From assembly GCF_004770615.1 (NCBI RefSeq), contig NZ_RQER01000008.1, positions 20,175 through 84,174 on the forward strand: a DNA stretch of 64,000 nucleotides, written 5' to 3'. This document shows positions 42,704 through 50,868 of the stretch, one piece after another. The position numbers and the translations under genes were made by a program. Numbering within the stretch: position 1 is the first letter of the stretch; every line of letters starts with the position of its first letter. The stretch is from Leptospira langatensis (GTDB taxonomy: Bacteria; Spirochaetota; Leptospiria; Leptospirales; Leptospiraceae). A model generated the notes under the pieces. It saw only the letters and a list, made by a program, of their open reading frames with translations. It was not told where the DNA came from and did not search any database.

Positions 42704-42852
42704 ATATTCGTCTTTGAGAAAAGGGGGCGATTTAGCCATTACTCAGTAGACCATTTTGGTCTGGTTACATTGATACTTTGCGCGTGAGCTCAAATTGCAA
42801 TTCTAATTTTGACAAGTGATTCAATTTATATCCCTGCCGGAATAGGAGGAAT

Positions 42853-43128
42853 ATGAAACTCGAGAACATTAGAGGCGTATAATCTACCCACGTTGCTTTG
42901 GTAACTAGAGAAAGGAGACCAGGAAGTTCTAAGCGACCAATAGACCGATTCAAGGCGCAAGCCCATGGATTCGACGATAATAATGAGATTTATTTCGCCG
43001 TGGTTGATCGTTTTACGGACGAGGTTTTGTATACTAATTTGGAAAAAGTAATGTGCTTCGCCTGGATTATTGAGCAGGAAGCTCAATATTTGAGGAGCGT
43101 GCATGATGAGAGCCTTAAGAAAAGCTAA
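42853..43128 (+). pseudogene. interrupted small early gene or leader ORF (in-frame TAA at 42880)
   Basis: AGGAGGA at 42844-42850 is the best ribosome site in the early region, leading to ATG 42853. After nine codons (MKLENIRGV) comes TAA at 42880-42882. The same frame then continues open for about 80 codons to 43128 with coding-like content (NNEIYFAVVDRFTDEVLYTN). The only other in-frame start is TTG at 42898 without a ribosome site. It is either a nonsense-broken gene or a leader peptide followed by a weakly started protein of 76 aa. The 3' end overlaps the Sak4-like gene by 26 bases. Confidence 0.45.
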
Positions 43129-44158
43129 ACGCCTTGACGGAAGACTCCGGCTGCTTCTGGCGGCACCGCCAGAAGCGTTGATTAGCCTGACAGCGTTAGA
43201 GATTGCGACCGGGATTGAAAAGGACAACGAACCGAGAATTGCGGTAATCCGATCTACTACGGACACTTTTACTTATTACGCAGATAAGTTTTCTTTTGAT
43301 GAGGATGTCTTAGAAAATCCCTCCACGGACCATTTTATCTCTGCAATAGAGAACTGCGTGAGTCAAGGTTATTCAACGTTGATTATTGACTCGCTTACCC
43401 ATAGTTGGCAACACCTTCTTTCGGAAGTAGATCGCAAAACCAAAACTCATTACAAGGGGAATAGTGGGCCTGCGTGGGCCGATTTTACCCCGAAGCAACG
43501 GGAGTTGATGCGGGTGTTGCAAACTAGCCCCTGCCATATCATCGCCTTAGTTAGGAATAAATTTGAACATGCGACGATTCGCAACGAGGCGACTGGAAAA
43601 GTTTCAGGGGAAAGAATCCTCTTAGGTCTGGAACAATCAAAGGAATTAGAATACGAATTTGATACAGTCATCCAGTTGGATCACCTAAGTGGGGGAATGA
43701 TTATTAGGGATTTTGAATTTCCGGGTACCCTATTAGAAAATGTCGGAAACGAATTCCCGGAACTAGTAGCCGGTCGCCTCCTGTCAAAAAACCAGACAAC
43801 AAATCAAGAACCATGCCAAGAAGAGGGCGAAGCTCCGCAAAAAGAGGAACAGAATTTAGAAAATGCAAGCACTTTTTCCGATGACGACCTCAATCAGAAA
43901 ACCTCCATGATGAAGGCGAAAATATCTGAGATCCTGGCAATTTCAATGAGTGAGCCAACAGAAACGAAGACAGCTCAACTTCGATCTTTAGTCGGCACTT
44001 GGAAATCTTATCGTGAAGCATTCGATAAGGAAGGCAGGTTAGATGAATACGCTCAGATGCTCACTCAATTTAAGAAGGAACTCATGGCTCTTGGGATGGA
44101 AGAGAGTGCCGCAAGAGAAATGATATTGGCGGAAGATAGTAAGGTCCAGGTTGCCTGA
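43103..44158 (+). CDS. Sak4/RecA-like phage recombinase ATPase with degenerate P-loop
   Basis: The 351-aa protein matches the phage AAA/Sak4 family. YSTLIIDSLTHSWQ (Walker B, residues 90-103) is followed by AWADFTPKQRELMRVL, PCHIIALVRNK and KELEYEFDTVI, in the usual order. At the Walker A place (residues 20-32) it has AAPPEALISLTAL where kin have a GxPxGSGKTxTAL pattern, so the G, K and T have been replaced in register. The acidic Asn/Glu-rich middle leads to a helical C-terminal part. SSB follows next. It may act as an ATP-independent annealase or a regulator. Confidence 0.6.
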   Translation: MMRALRKAKRLDGRLRLLLAAPPEALISLTALEIATGIEKDNEPRIAVIRSTTDTFTYYADKFSFDEDVLENPSTDHFISAIENCVSQGYSTLIIDSLTHSWQHLLSEVDRKTKTHYKGNSGPAWADFTPKQRELMRVLQTSPCHIIALVRNKFEHATIRNEATGKVSGERILLGLEQSKELEYEFDTVIQLDHLSGGMIIRDFEFPGTLLENVGNEFPELVAGRLLSKNQTTNQEPCQEEGEAPQKEEQNLENASTFSDDDLNQKTSMMKAKISEILAISMSEPTETKTAQLRSLVGTWKSYREAFDKEGRLDEYAQMLTQFKKELMALGMEESAAREMILAEDSKVQVA

Positions 44159-44179
44159 CGACTGAATAAGGATGAGAGT

Positions 44180-44509
44180 GTGAAACATCTAAATACCATA
44201 ACCTTAGAGGGAAATATGACGGCCGCCCCGTCGATGCGGACCGCCAACGGGAAACCAGTGGCTTCTTTCACAATAGCGACGAACGACGGAACGGAAACCA
44301 CTTACGTACGTGTGGAAACTTGGGATAAACGTGCCGAGGTGGTTAGGGATTTCGGAGGTAAAGGCAAACCAGTTATTATTCAGGGAAAACTTAAACAAAA
44401 GCGATGGAAAGATGCCAATCAACACGATCGTGAAGATCTCTTGATAATCGCTTACGAAATATTCCTACGAGGCGATAAAGACGCGAAGGGATCCGAGGAA
44501 CAGGAATAG
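44180..44509 (+). CDS. ssb: single-stranded DNA-binding protein
   Basis: Starting GTG, the 109-aa OB-fold protein has HLNTITLEGNMTAAP, FTIATNDG and YVRVETWDKRAEVVRDFGGK, the usual SSB strands. The C-terminus ends EGSEEQE-like acidic residues instead of the DDDIPF tail. It is short, so it may lack the long linker. It lies downstream of the Sak4-like recombinase and upstream of the initiator genes, fitting a replication/recombination role. Confidence 0.85.
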   Translation: MKHLNTITLEGNMTAAPSMRTANGKPVASFTIATNDGTETTYVRVETWDKRAEVVRDFGGKGKPVIIQGKLKQKRWKDANQHDREDLLIIAYEIFLRGDKDAKGSEEQE

Positions 44510-44512
44510 GCG

Positions 44513-44665
44513 ATGCAAACGGCAGTCCTGGTAATCTTTATCGGTTTGGTCGTTGCAACTGTCTTCTTGCTCTGGATAAGCGGAGGGGGCCCGCCATCGA
44601 ATGCGGCCGTTTTAAATAGCCTTAATAAACAGATTCAAAAAAGAAAAAAATATCATGGAGGATAA
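44513..44665 (+). CDS. small single-TM protein, 50 aa
   Basis: ATG at 44513, three bases after the SSB stop. Residues 4-22 form one transmembrane helix (AVLVIFIGLVVATVFLLWI) followed by a Gly/Pro stretch and a basic C-terminus ending KKYHGG. The next ATG lies two bases after the TAA, so it is part of the same operon. Function unknown. It could tether replication proteins to the membrane or be an early toxin-like peptide. Confidence 0.5.
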   Translation: MQTAVLVIFIGLVVATVFLLWISGGGPPSNAAVLNSLNKQIQKRKKYHGG

Positions 44666-44667
44666 AA

Positions 44668-44982
44668 ATGAAATTGTTGTTGGAACAAGAAGAAACTTTA
44701 CCGATTAGTCTGGATGCCGTTGACCCAGATTCCGCCTTTATAGAGCGTTTTGGCTTTATACAGAATGGTGATTCCTTCCATTCCGAACGGCTCGGTGGAC
44801 TTACCCTCTGGGTAGATGATAGGATCCATTTCCTTCTCAAAGGTGTATATCTCCGTGAAGCAACGACTGATTGGGAGGTAGCTTCCCGTTTTTGTTCCCT
44901 CTTAGAACTCGAAATGCTTTTAGAGGCAAACTTGAAACCAGTTCCGGAAGTATCGGATGAATTCGACTCGGAGAATTCATGA
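44668..44982 (+). CDS. hypothetical acidic protein, 104 aa
   Basis: A GGAGGAT ribosome site lies in the end of the previous gene. The product is acidic (many Asp/Glu), with a likely alpha/beta core (LTLWVDDRIHFLLKGVYLRE). It overlaps the initiator by four bases. No family recognised. Possibly a small early regulator. Confidence 0.55.
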   Translation: MKLLLEQEETLPISLDAVDPDSAFIERFGFIQNGDSFHSERLGGLTLWVDDRIHFLLKGVYLREATTDWEVASRFCSLLELEMLLEANLKPVPEVSDEFDSENS

Positions 44983-45878
44983 AAGAGAAAACACGCAGAA
45001 TCTTTAAAGTGGAGCGGAGGGAGTCTCCATACACTGTAATCGAAAATCAAACCCTCCGCGACCGAAGAGTGAGTTATCGTGGGAGGGGTGTACTCGCTTA
45101 CGCTCTATCTCATGTTGACTATTTTGTACTAAATGCGGACAGCATTTCCCATGAAGGGCCGGAAGGAAGGGATGCCATTTCAAGTGCTCTACGAGAGTTA
45201 GCATATTTCGGGTACGCCGAACTGAAACGAGAGAGAAATCCCGATGGGACATGGCTTTCCTATTGGTCCTTCTTTGAAATTTCAAAAAAACCACATATCA
45301 TTGATCGTCCTTCAAAATCGAGAAGGCGCAAAGGTGTCGAGCTTACGCCCTCATTATTCCAGGACCAAGCAAACCAGGCGCCAGACCCTGAAAAACCGGT
45401 TACGGATATCCCGTGCGCGGATAAGCCGCCAATGGTTCTTCCGGCCGCGGATAATCAGGGCGTAAAAGAAGTACCAATTAAAGAAAGCAGAATCGAAGAA
45501 AGAACAGAAATAGAACGAATAAGGGAAGAAGGAGGGAACGTTCCCCCTTTATTGCCTTCGTTTAAGCACGCCAGGTATCAATTCACTTTCCCTGAATCTT
45601 GGTATAAAAGCTTTGAGCAAAGTTATTTTCAAATTCATGGATCCTTGCTAGGAACTAGCGATGGTGAACTGATGGCAATGCAAAAGCTTTATGACCTTAC
45701 GGCGGGAGATTGGAATGAAGTTTCGAACAAGATTGAAGCCTTTAAACAGAAGAGGGCTAGTGGCGGAAAATTCTGGCCATTGAAGCCAGTAACGCCGCGA
45801 AACATTGAACATTATTGGGCAGAACTGGTGCCCTTGGAAGCCACCACGTTAGCAGTCCCTAAATCGAGGGTGATATGA
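44979..45878 (+). CDS. phage replication initiator (winged-helix, O-like)
   Basis: Residues about 1-95 have the helix-turn-helix start typical of phage replication proteins (VIENQTLRDRRVSYRGRGVL, AISSALRELAYFGYAELKRE). A Pro/Glu-rich linker follows, and residues about 195-299 form a helical domain (YDLTAGDWNEVSNKIEAFKQ) that may contact the helicase loader. The stop overlaps the following DnaC-like ATPase gene by four bases, a common initiator-loader pair. It would bind the phage origin and recruit the host helicase. Confidence 0.7.
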   Translation: MKEKTRRIFKVERRESPYTVIENQTLRDRRVSYRGRGVLAYALSHVDYFVLNADSISHEGPEGRDAISSALRELAYFGYAELKRERNPDGTWLSYWSFFEISKKPHIIDRPSKSRRRKGVELTPSLFQDQANQAPDPEKPVTDIPCADKPPMVLPAADNQGVKEVPIKESRIEERTEIERIREEGGNVPPLLPSFKHARYQFTFPESWYKSFEQSYFQIHGSLLGTSDGELMAMQKLYDLTAGDWNEVSNKIEAFKQKRASGGKFWPLKPVTPRNIEHYWAELVPLEATTLAVPKSRVI

Positions 45879-46453
45879 AAAAGATCATAGAGAAAAAGCT
45901 GCAAGAGCTGGCGAAAGAATTTCCTTTTGGCAAAACGATCTTGATCCGAGGCAAAACTGGGGCCGGTAAAACGGCTTTGTTGGAGCATTGGGTCCAAATG
46001 GCAAGCAAGCTCTCACAAACCTATTATCTGCCAATTGTAGATAACGGATTAGTAAAGGAAATTCCTCGCGAGGAGCCCTTGCTACCGAAGGTATGGATGG
46101 TCAAGGAGGGTCAGCTATCCCTTGAGTTTAGGGAGGATAATTTTCTGCCTCGGGTAGATAGCTTTCGAAAAGATCGAAACAGCGTGAAAGAAATACTAAA
46201 TGGCAAGGAATATCTTTTTACGGACGAGTTATTCAAGAAGGTGAATTGGCAGCTTGGGGATGCTTACCGAGCTTCACTGCAGAAAGCAAACTTCGAAGAA
46301 TTTGTTGACTACATGTATGATCGCATTGGAGCCGGGAAGATTCATTGGATCGCCGCTACAAACTATCAACTACAGGACGTTTATCCAGATGCTCGCCCGG
46401 AATTGGTTCGTAGGTTTGAACAAATATTCGAAGGGCGAGTAATCGAACTTTAA
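45875..46453 (+). CDS. DnaC-like helicase loader ATPase
   Basis: The 192-aa AAA+ protein has Walker A RGKTGAGKT (residues 25-33), a Walker B-like EYLFTDELF block, sensor-1 HWIAATNYQ and a terminal arginine finger region RPELVRRFEQIF. Length and order match phage DnaC/DnaI-type loaders. It is coupled to the initiator gene by a 4-bp overlap. It should load the host DnaB helicase on the phage origin. Confidence 0.8.
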   Translation: MKKIIEKKLQELAKEFPFGKTILIRGKTGAGKTALLEHWVQMASKLSQTYYLPIVDNGLVKEIPREEPLLPKVWMVKEGQLSLEFREDNFLPRVDSFRKDRNSVKEILNGKEYLFTDELFKKVNWQLGDAYRASLQKANFEEFVDYMYDRIGAGKIHWIAATNYQLQDVYPDARPELVRRFEQIFEGRVIEL

Positions 46454-46507
46454 GCAACTTAAAACAAAAGCAAAACGAAGTGAGTTCGTTTTGGTCGGAG
46501 GAAACAT

Positions 46508-46672
46508 ATGGCAGTTAACACTCAAGAAAAACCCTTAGAGGATGAAGACACATTTTTTCGCAGGGAAAGCAACGGGGAATTGCTTTACATGAATCTCCGC
46601 GATGCTCAACGGATAATCGACAAGATTCGCATGAACAAGTTGGCGGACCGCATTCACAAGGAATTGCAATGA
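46508..46672 (+). CDS. small hypothetical protein, 54 aa
   Basis: GGAGG seven bases upstream gives the strongest ribosome site in the neighbourhood. The peptide starts MAVNTQEKPLEDED and has an amphipathic helix LRDAQRIIDKIRMNKLADRI. It overlaps the next gene by ATGA coupling. No family is recognised. Confidence 0.6.
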   Translation: MAVNTQEKPLEDEDTFFRRESNGELLYMNLRDAQRIIDKIRMNKLADRIHKELQ

Positions 46673-46860
46673 AATTTCTAAAACATCGAATCAAAATCTA
46701 TCACTCGCAGATATACGCCAAGAATGGTGAACCCAAAAAGAAAGTTATCCATGAAGAGCACTTTCTCGAGGTGGAAGAAAACGGAAAGCGTCAATGGTAC
46801 CAAGCCTTCAAAATTCCGGCTTCGGCCGTCTCTGGAAAGGATGTAGAAAAAGCAAATTAG
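46669..46860 (+). CDS. small basic hypothetical protein, 63 aa
   Basis: Coupled to the preceding gene by the ATGA overlap. It is basic and beta-rich (RIKIYHSQIYAKNGEPKKKV, EHFLEVEENGKRQWYQAFKI). It resembles a small nucleic-acid-binding or accessory protein by charge only. Function unknown. Confidence 0.5.
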   Translation: MKFLKHRIKIYHSQIYAKNGEPKKKVIHEEHFLEVEENGKRQWYQAFKIPASAVSGKDVEKAN

Positions 46861-46871
46861 GATAGGGGGAA

Positions 46872-47663
46872 ATGGCTATGACCGGCTTTGCATTACAAAC
46901 ACCAAATAGGGAAGAATTCCATATATGTATGCACGTTAAGAAAGGGCGTAGTAGGGAAGATTGGGGCTCCACTGGCCAGTTCTTTTCTGGAATCAACGCA
47001 CAAAATGAAGCCATACGAAATGCGGAGCAACTTCAAAAGAGAGCTCCGGAGGGGACATCCTATTCAGTTCAAATCTATTTGTTTGGATTAAACCCCAAAA
47101 ATAAGCCGGTTAAATTTAAGGTATGGAAGAATGGACATCACTTCGATTATCAAAAGCGCCATGATGTATTACAAATGCGTCGGAACAGACGCATTTACAA
47201 ACCTAACAATTCTCCGCAAGCGGTAAAAAAGGAAGGGAACATAGCGTACTTTCCAGCGAAACTAAATTTACAAGTTCCAAGGAGGAATACAGTGCCAAAA
47301 GAAGAAAATCAAGTAGAGGAGGTATCGTTTGATACCTTAGCCAAAGGAGCTCTATCTGAGATATTCTATGATGCAATTCAAACTTGTATCAAGGATATTT
47401 ATGATCCGAACAAGAAAGCGGCGGACATTCGGAAGTTTTCATTCGGGATAGAGCTCATTCCTAAACTAAAAGGAAATGGGGAAGTCAACTTCATTGCAGT
47501 CAATGTCGTGCCTCCGGATCCTAAACTAGGAAAGCAGTTTAAGATTGAGACTGTTATCCATGCAGTAAGACAGGGAAGTAAGTATCTCGTTCTGGAAAAT
47601 CAAATGGCTCAAGGCGAGCTGTTTCCCGAACAAAAGATCGCTGCAGTAGGAGGTAAAAGCTAA
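46872..47663 (+). CDS. phage protein with C-terminal replication-terminator-like domain, 263 aa
   Basis: The first about 110 residues form an unrelated domain. Residues about 150-255 have VSFDTLAKGALSEIFYDAIQ, then an INDPNKKAADIRKFSF-like strand and LIPKLKGNGEVNFIAVNVVP. This combination is seen in a family of small phage proteins labelled 'replication terminator protein'. The true role is not known. The start could be the ATG at 46872 or at 46878; the gene before it ends 11 bases upstream. It overlaps the following gene by one base. Confidence 0.5.
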   Translation: MAMTGFALQTPNREEFHICMHVKKGRSREDWGSTGQFFSGINAQNEAIRNAEQLQKRAPEGTSYSVQIYLFGLNPKNKPVKFKVWKNGHHFDYQKRHDVLQMRRNRRIYKPNNSPQAVKKEGNIAYFPAKLNLQVPRRNTVPKEENQVEEVSFDTLAKGALSEIFYDAIQTCIKDIYDPNKKAADIRKFSFGIELIPKLKGNGEVNFIAVNVVPPDPKLGKQFKIETVIHAVRQGSKYLVLENQMAQGELFPEQKIAAVGGKS

Positions 47664-48409
47664 TGGATTCAAGTTTTGTTAAAGCTATTCAAGATGGAAA
47701 AGAAGTTAAGGTCATTGAGATAGACGACAGGAAGTATTCAACAGCCTCTTTGGTTCCTGTCGAAGATCCCATTGCCTCTCCAATAAAAACGACCACCCTT
47801 TCTGGGATTGTCGATTTTCTCAAAATGAATCGGGATGGAGCGGTTCCAGCGGATTGCTTTGTTCATGTGCAAAACCCTCGCCAAGTTACCGTTACTACAA
47901 AGATAGTCGGAAAATTTAGGAAGAGAGAAAATCTCATAGAGGCAACCTACGGACTCCCAACCTTTGAGTTTGGCAAATATAAGGACATGGATACCTTTAT
48001 CACCCAACTGCAAGCGCTGTTCGTAGAAAATCAACCGTTGATCGATATTGTCGCGTTTGTCTCTTCAATTTCTCAGGTTGGTAGCGTTGGCGTTGATGAT
48101 GATGGAATCTCCCAAGAGGTGACTCGCAAGGTAGGAATCACCCGTAAGGAAAAGAGTCCCGTCAAAAATCCTATTGTTCTTACTCCACGCAGAATCTTTC
48201 CTGAGGCAAAGCAAGTTGCAAGCCCATTTATTTTGCGAGTAAAAGGTTCGGAAGACGAAATTGAAGCTGCGCTCTTCGAAGCGGACGGGGGCCAATGGCA
48301 GGTTGACGCAGCTTTAAACATTAAGGAATTCCTGGATGAACAATTAAATGGAAAACCGAACGAACAAGATAAAGATGGGAATACATCTTCTTGGAAGATT
48401 ATTGTTTAA
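47663..48409 (+). CDS. conserved phage replication-associated protein, 248 aa
   Basis: This protein has an ordering typical of a widespread phage family found near replication genes: TTTLSGIVDFLKMNRDGAVP, then an FGKYKDMDTFITQLQALFVE block, then QVGSVGVDDDGISQEVTRKV and PIVLTPRRIFPE. The EADGGQWQVDA near the end completes it. Members are often named only as hypothetical. The function is unknown, but co-occurrence with the previous gene is usual. Confidence 0.6.
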   Translation: MDSSFVKAIQDGKEVKVIEIDDRKYSTASLVPVEDPIASPIKTTTLSGIVDFLKMNRDGAVPADCFVHVQNPRQVTVTTKIVGKFRKRENLIEATYGLPTFEFGKYKDMDTFITQLQALFVENQPLIDIVAFVSSISQVGSVGVDDDGISQEVTRKVGITRKEKSPVKNPIVLTPRRIFPEAKQVASPFILRVKGSEDEIEAALFEADGGQWQVDAALNIKEFLDEQLNGKPNEQDKDGNTSSWKIIV

Positions 48410-48476
48410 CTTCATTCGAGAGCATTAACTAAACCTTCCCAATCTTGGGACACGGAATGTAGTCACCGTGAAACAT

Positions 48477-48575
48477 GGCGGGGTCGAATAAGTAGTTCGT
48501 CTGTCTTTTCCTCTTCTGGAAACCCTTTTCTCATCCGGACAGAAAGCGTCGGTTCAATCCCGACACCCGCAACCA
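48477..48575 (+). tRNA. tRNA-like element with enlarged anticodon region (possible decayed or unusual tRNA)
   Basis: A perfect T arm is present: GTCGG-TTCAATC-CCGAC at 48548-48564, with the T-loop consensus. It is followed by ACCCGCA, A and an encoded CCA at 48573-48575. Upstream GGCGGGG (48477-48483) can pair imperfectly with ACCCGCA. GAAT/GTTC with short loop looks like a D arm, and TCTGTC/GACAGA forms an anticodon stem. Its loop is about 32 nt instead of 7, and the loop can form an inner TTTTC/GGAAA hairpin. Read as a class II tRNA, the inner loop would give CTT with a C37. It is either a decayed tRNA or a structured tRNA mimic. Confidence 0.4.
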
Positions 48576-48614
48576 ACATTACAATGGGATAACTCCCGTT
48601 AAAGAGAGCGATTT

Positions 48615-48773
48615 GTGACAAATAAACCTGAGGTAGAAATGGATTTGGAAAGTCGAATCAAGTCTTTCTTTTCTCGTGGGTATTCCGTCGAACGAACTTC
48701 CGAGATCATTGGAGTTGAACTGTCTCGGGTGCTTTTTCTTGCAAAGAAGCATGGGTACGATAACCGCAGATGA
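48615..48773 (+). CDS. small HTH-like protein, 52 aa
   Basis: Starts with GTG. The peptide has a helix-turn-helix-like pattern, RGYSVERTSEIIGVELSRVL. The TGA overlaps the next ATG by ATGA coupling with the exonuclease gene. It may be a small DNA-binding regulator of the downstream modification genes. Confidence 0.5.
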   Translation: MTNKPEVEMDLESRIKSFFSRGYSVERTSEIIGVELSRVLFLAKKHGYDNRR

Positions 48774-49351
48774 TTCGCAATGTTACCTGCATTGATATCG
48801 AGACAACGGGTTTTAGTAGAACCAAGGATCGAATTGTAGAATTTGCTGCTTACCGCGTCACCGAAGAGGCTGGCGTTTGGAGATATGCAGACAAGATTCG
48901 GAAGCTGGTCAATCCCGGGATCTCAATCCCACCCGAAGCGACAGCCGTTCACGGTATTACAGACGAAATGGTACGCGTTGCCCCACCGTTCTCTGAACAA
49001 GCGGATTGTTTTATTCCGTTTTTGTCGGATACGATCCTCCTGGGATATAATGTGAAAGTATTCGATATTCCTTTCTTAACCGCAGAAATAGAGCGTTCGG
49101 GCTTACGATGGCCAACTGCGCCTTTAGAGGTCATAGACCCTTTTATTATTTTTAAGAAGCGGGAAGCCCCTCGTCATGATCTTGCCTCGGCCATACGGTT
49201 CTATACCGGCAAAGAAAGGCGCCGCGCTCACAGAGCTATGATCGATGTGGTTGACCTCCTTCGGGTTGTGAAAACGCAAACCATGTTATATCCAGAGTTT
49301 CGTGAATCGCCGGACCCGATCGTTTCTCTGATAAAGGCTACAGGGATATAA
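48770..49351 (+). CDS. DnaQ-like 3'-5' exonuclease (DEDDh)
   Basis: The 193-aa protein has DIETTGFSRTKDRIVEFA (Exo I with Asp and Glu). Exo II is around GYNVKVFDIPFL (Asp), and Exo III is HRAMIDVVDLL with His and Asp, the DEDDh set. It lacks a polymerase partner in the window. It is coupled to the HTH peptide before it and followed 2 bp later by a DNA methyltransferase. It may proofread, trim DNA ends or act in recombination or anti-defence. Confidence 0.85.
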   Translation: MIRNVTCIDIETTGFSRTKDRIVEFAAYRVTEEAGVWRYADKIRKLVNPGISIPPEATAVHGITDEMVRVAPPFSEQADCFIPFLSDTILLGYNVKVFDIPFLTAEIERSGLRWPTAPLEVIDPFIIFKKREAPRHDLASAIRFYTGKERRRAHRAMIDVVDLLRVVKTQTMLYPEFRESPDPIVSLIKATGI

Positions 49352-49353
49352 GG

Positions 49354-50451
49354 TTGTTTAAGATCGAGGACATCGTAAATACCGTTCTTGTTGGGGATGC
49401 GTATGAGAAGCTTCAACAGTTTCCCCCGAAGGTGATACAAAGTGTCGTCACCTCTCCTCCCTTCTTTGGTCTTAGGAATTACGGCATTGGCGGCCAGATT
49501 GGTTGGGAAGATACCCCTTTTGAATATACGCAGAAGCTAGTTCAGGTTTTTCGAGAATGTAGGCGTGCTCTTCGTGATGACGGCACACTTTGGTTGAATC
49601 TAGGGGATTCTTATAATGGAAGTGGAAAGGCAGGCTTAAATTCTTCCTACCAGCAGAAACATACGGAATTTGGCCGACCCTCACTTGAAAAATCACGGTT
49701 TGGCAAACCGACAAACGTACCTGGGCTAAAGCGCAAGGATAAGATAGGGATCCCTTGGCGGGTTGCGTTTGCGTTACAGGGATTTTCGGTCATTGGCAAT
49801 AATACGTTGAATGGTTGGGCTAATCTCTTAAAAGACGCGATTTCCCGAAAAGATTGGGAGTTAGTGGAATTAGTTGAAGGGCGCATAAGGTTAGAGGCGC
49901 TTGCAATCGCCCTAGTAAAGGAAGGGTGGTATCTAAGGCAGGATATCATTTGGAGTAAACCAAATCCCACCCCAGAGCGAGTAAAAGATCGGCCGACAAC
50001 TTCACATGAGTATTTCTTCCTATTCTCCAAATCAAGACATTACTATTATAACGCAGACGCAATCAAAGAGCCATCAGTTAGCTTAGACCCAACACATCCT
50101 AGCTATCGGCCCCAATCGGTGGAAATATCTAAGGGGAGAAAAATCCATACTGGAAAGCACTCGAAATCTGTTCGGAGTTATCCTGAGAAGAGGAATAAAA
50201 GATCGGTCTGGACAGTGACCACAAAGCCTTACAAAGGGGCCCACTTTGCTGTTTATCCACCGGACTTAATTGAACCTTGCATTCTTGCGTCCACTCCCGG
50301 GGACTTAGATCCCCCCGCGATCGTATTAGACCCTTTTGCGGGTTCTGGAACGACAGCATTTGTTGCCCGAAAGCTCGGCAGGAGCGCCATTTCAATAGAG
50401 TTAAAACCCGAGTATGCCGATATCGATCGCCGCCGGAATAATTCTCGCTAG
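49354..50451 (+). CDS. DNA methyltransferase (beta-class, N4-cytosine or N6-adenine)
   Basis: The 365-aa protein starts TTG. Motif IV TSPPFFGLRNYG is at residues 33-44 near the N-terminus, and motif I DPFAGSGTTAFVARKL lies near 326-341, the circularly ordered beta-class layout. The target domain in between includes LVEGRIRLEALAIALVKEGW. No restriction enzyme accompanies it. A phage orphan methyltransferase may protect the genome from host restriction or mark the origin. Specificity cannot be read. Confidence 0.8.
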   Translation: MFKIEDIVNTVLVGDAYEKLQQFPPKVIQSVVTSPPFFGLRNYGIGGQIGWEDTPFEYTQKLVQVFRECRRALRDDGTLWLNLGDSYNGSGKAGLNSSYQQKHTEFGRPSLEKSRFGKPTNVPGLKRKDKIGIPWRVAFALQGFSVIGNNTLNGWANLLKDAISRKDWELVELVEGRIRLEALAIALVKEGWYLRQDIIWSKPNPTPERVKDRPTTSHEYFFLFSKSRHYYYNADAIKEPSVSLDPTHPSYRPQSVEISKGRKIHTGKHSKSVRSYPEKRNKRSVWTVTTKPYKGAHFAVYPPDLIEPCILASTPGDLDPPAIVLDPFAGSGTTAFVARKLGRSAISIELKPEYADIDRRRNNSR

Positions 50452-50457
50452 TCTCCT

Positions 50458-50763
50458 GTGAATAGCAGAACGAAAAAAATCAACGCGGCCATTGCCTTTC
50501 GCAAATTAAACTTCCCATACTGCGAAGTTTGCGGGCGCTTTCCAGTGTTTGGATGCCATCTTGTAGGGCGCAATGTTTCCTATAAGGGTGACGACGGGAA
50601 GGAGAAGAACGACCCGACGGATCCGGAATTTATTCGATCCTTGTGCTGGGCCTGCCATAAGTCATACGATAAAAGCACCAGTCCAAGTGCGAGAATACAG
50701 TGGTGGTTAAGTCACGGAAAGGAACCTGAAGCAATGCTCGTCGCGCGGATCGCTAACAACTAA
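50458..50763 (+). CDS. HNH-like zinc protein, 101 aa
   Basis: Starts with GTG. It has CEVCG, GCHLVGRNVSYKG and SLCWACHKSYDK, two CxxC knuckles flanking a His, typical of small HNH/NinG-like phage nucleases or recombination helpers. The catalytic His in the CHLV block is present, but the ββα pattern is short. Situated between two modification genes. Confidence is moderate. Confidence 0.55.
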   Translation: MNSRTKKINAAIAFRKLNFPYCEVCGRFPVFGCHLVGRNVSYKGDDGKEKNDPTDPEFIRSLCWACHKSYDKSTSPSARIQWWLSHGKEPEAMLVARIANN

Positions 50764-50868
50764 CCAAAAAGTTTGGCAAGCTTTCGCCATGTACATTCCA
50801 TTGAAATGACTTCCCATTTTGCCGGGAAAGTAGTTTACATTTATGTGTAGGACCTTAGCGTCTTTCGC

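Noticed and set aside
42826..43266. Minus-strand 146-aa ORF over the interrupted early gene
   Set aside because: It covers the Sak4-like start and the best early ribosome site on the other strand; composition fits a shadow.
48410..48614. A protein gene in the gap after the replication-associated protein
   Set aside because: No open frame with start and ribosome site; the gap instead holds the tRNA-like element.
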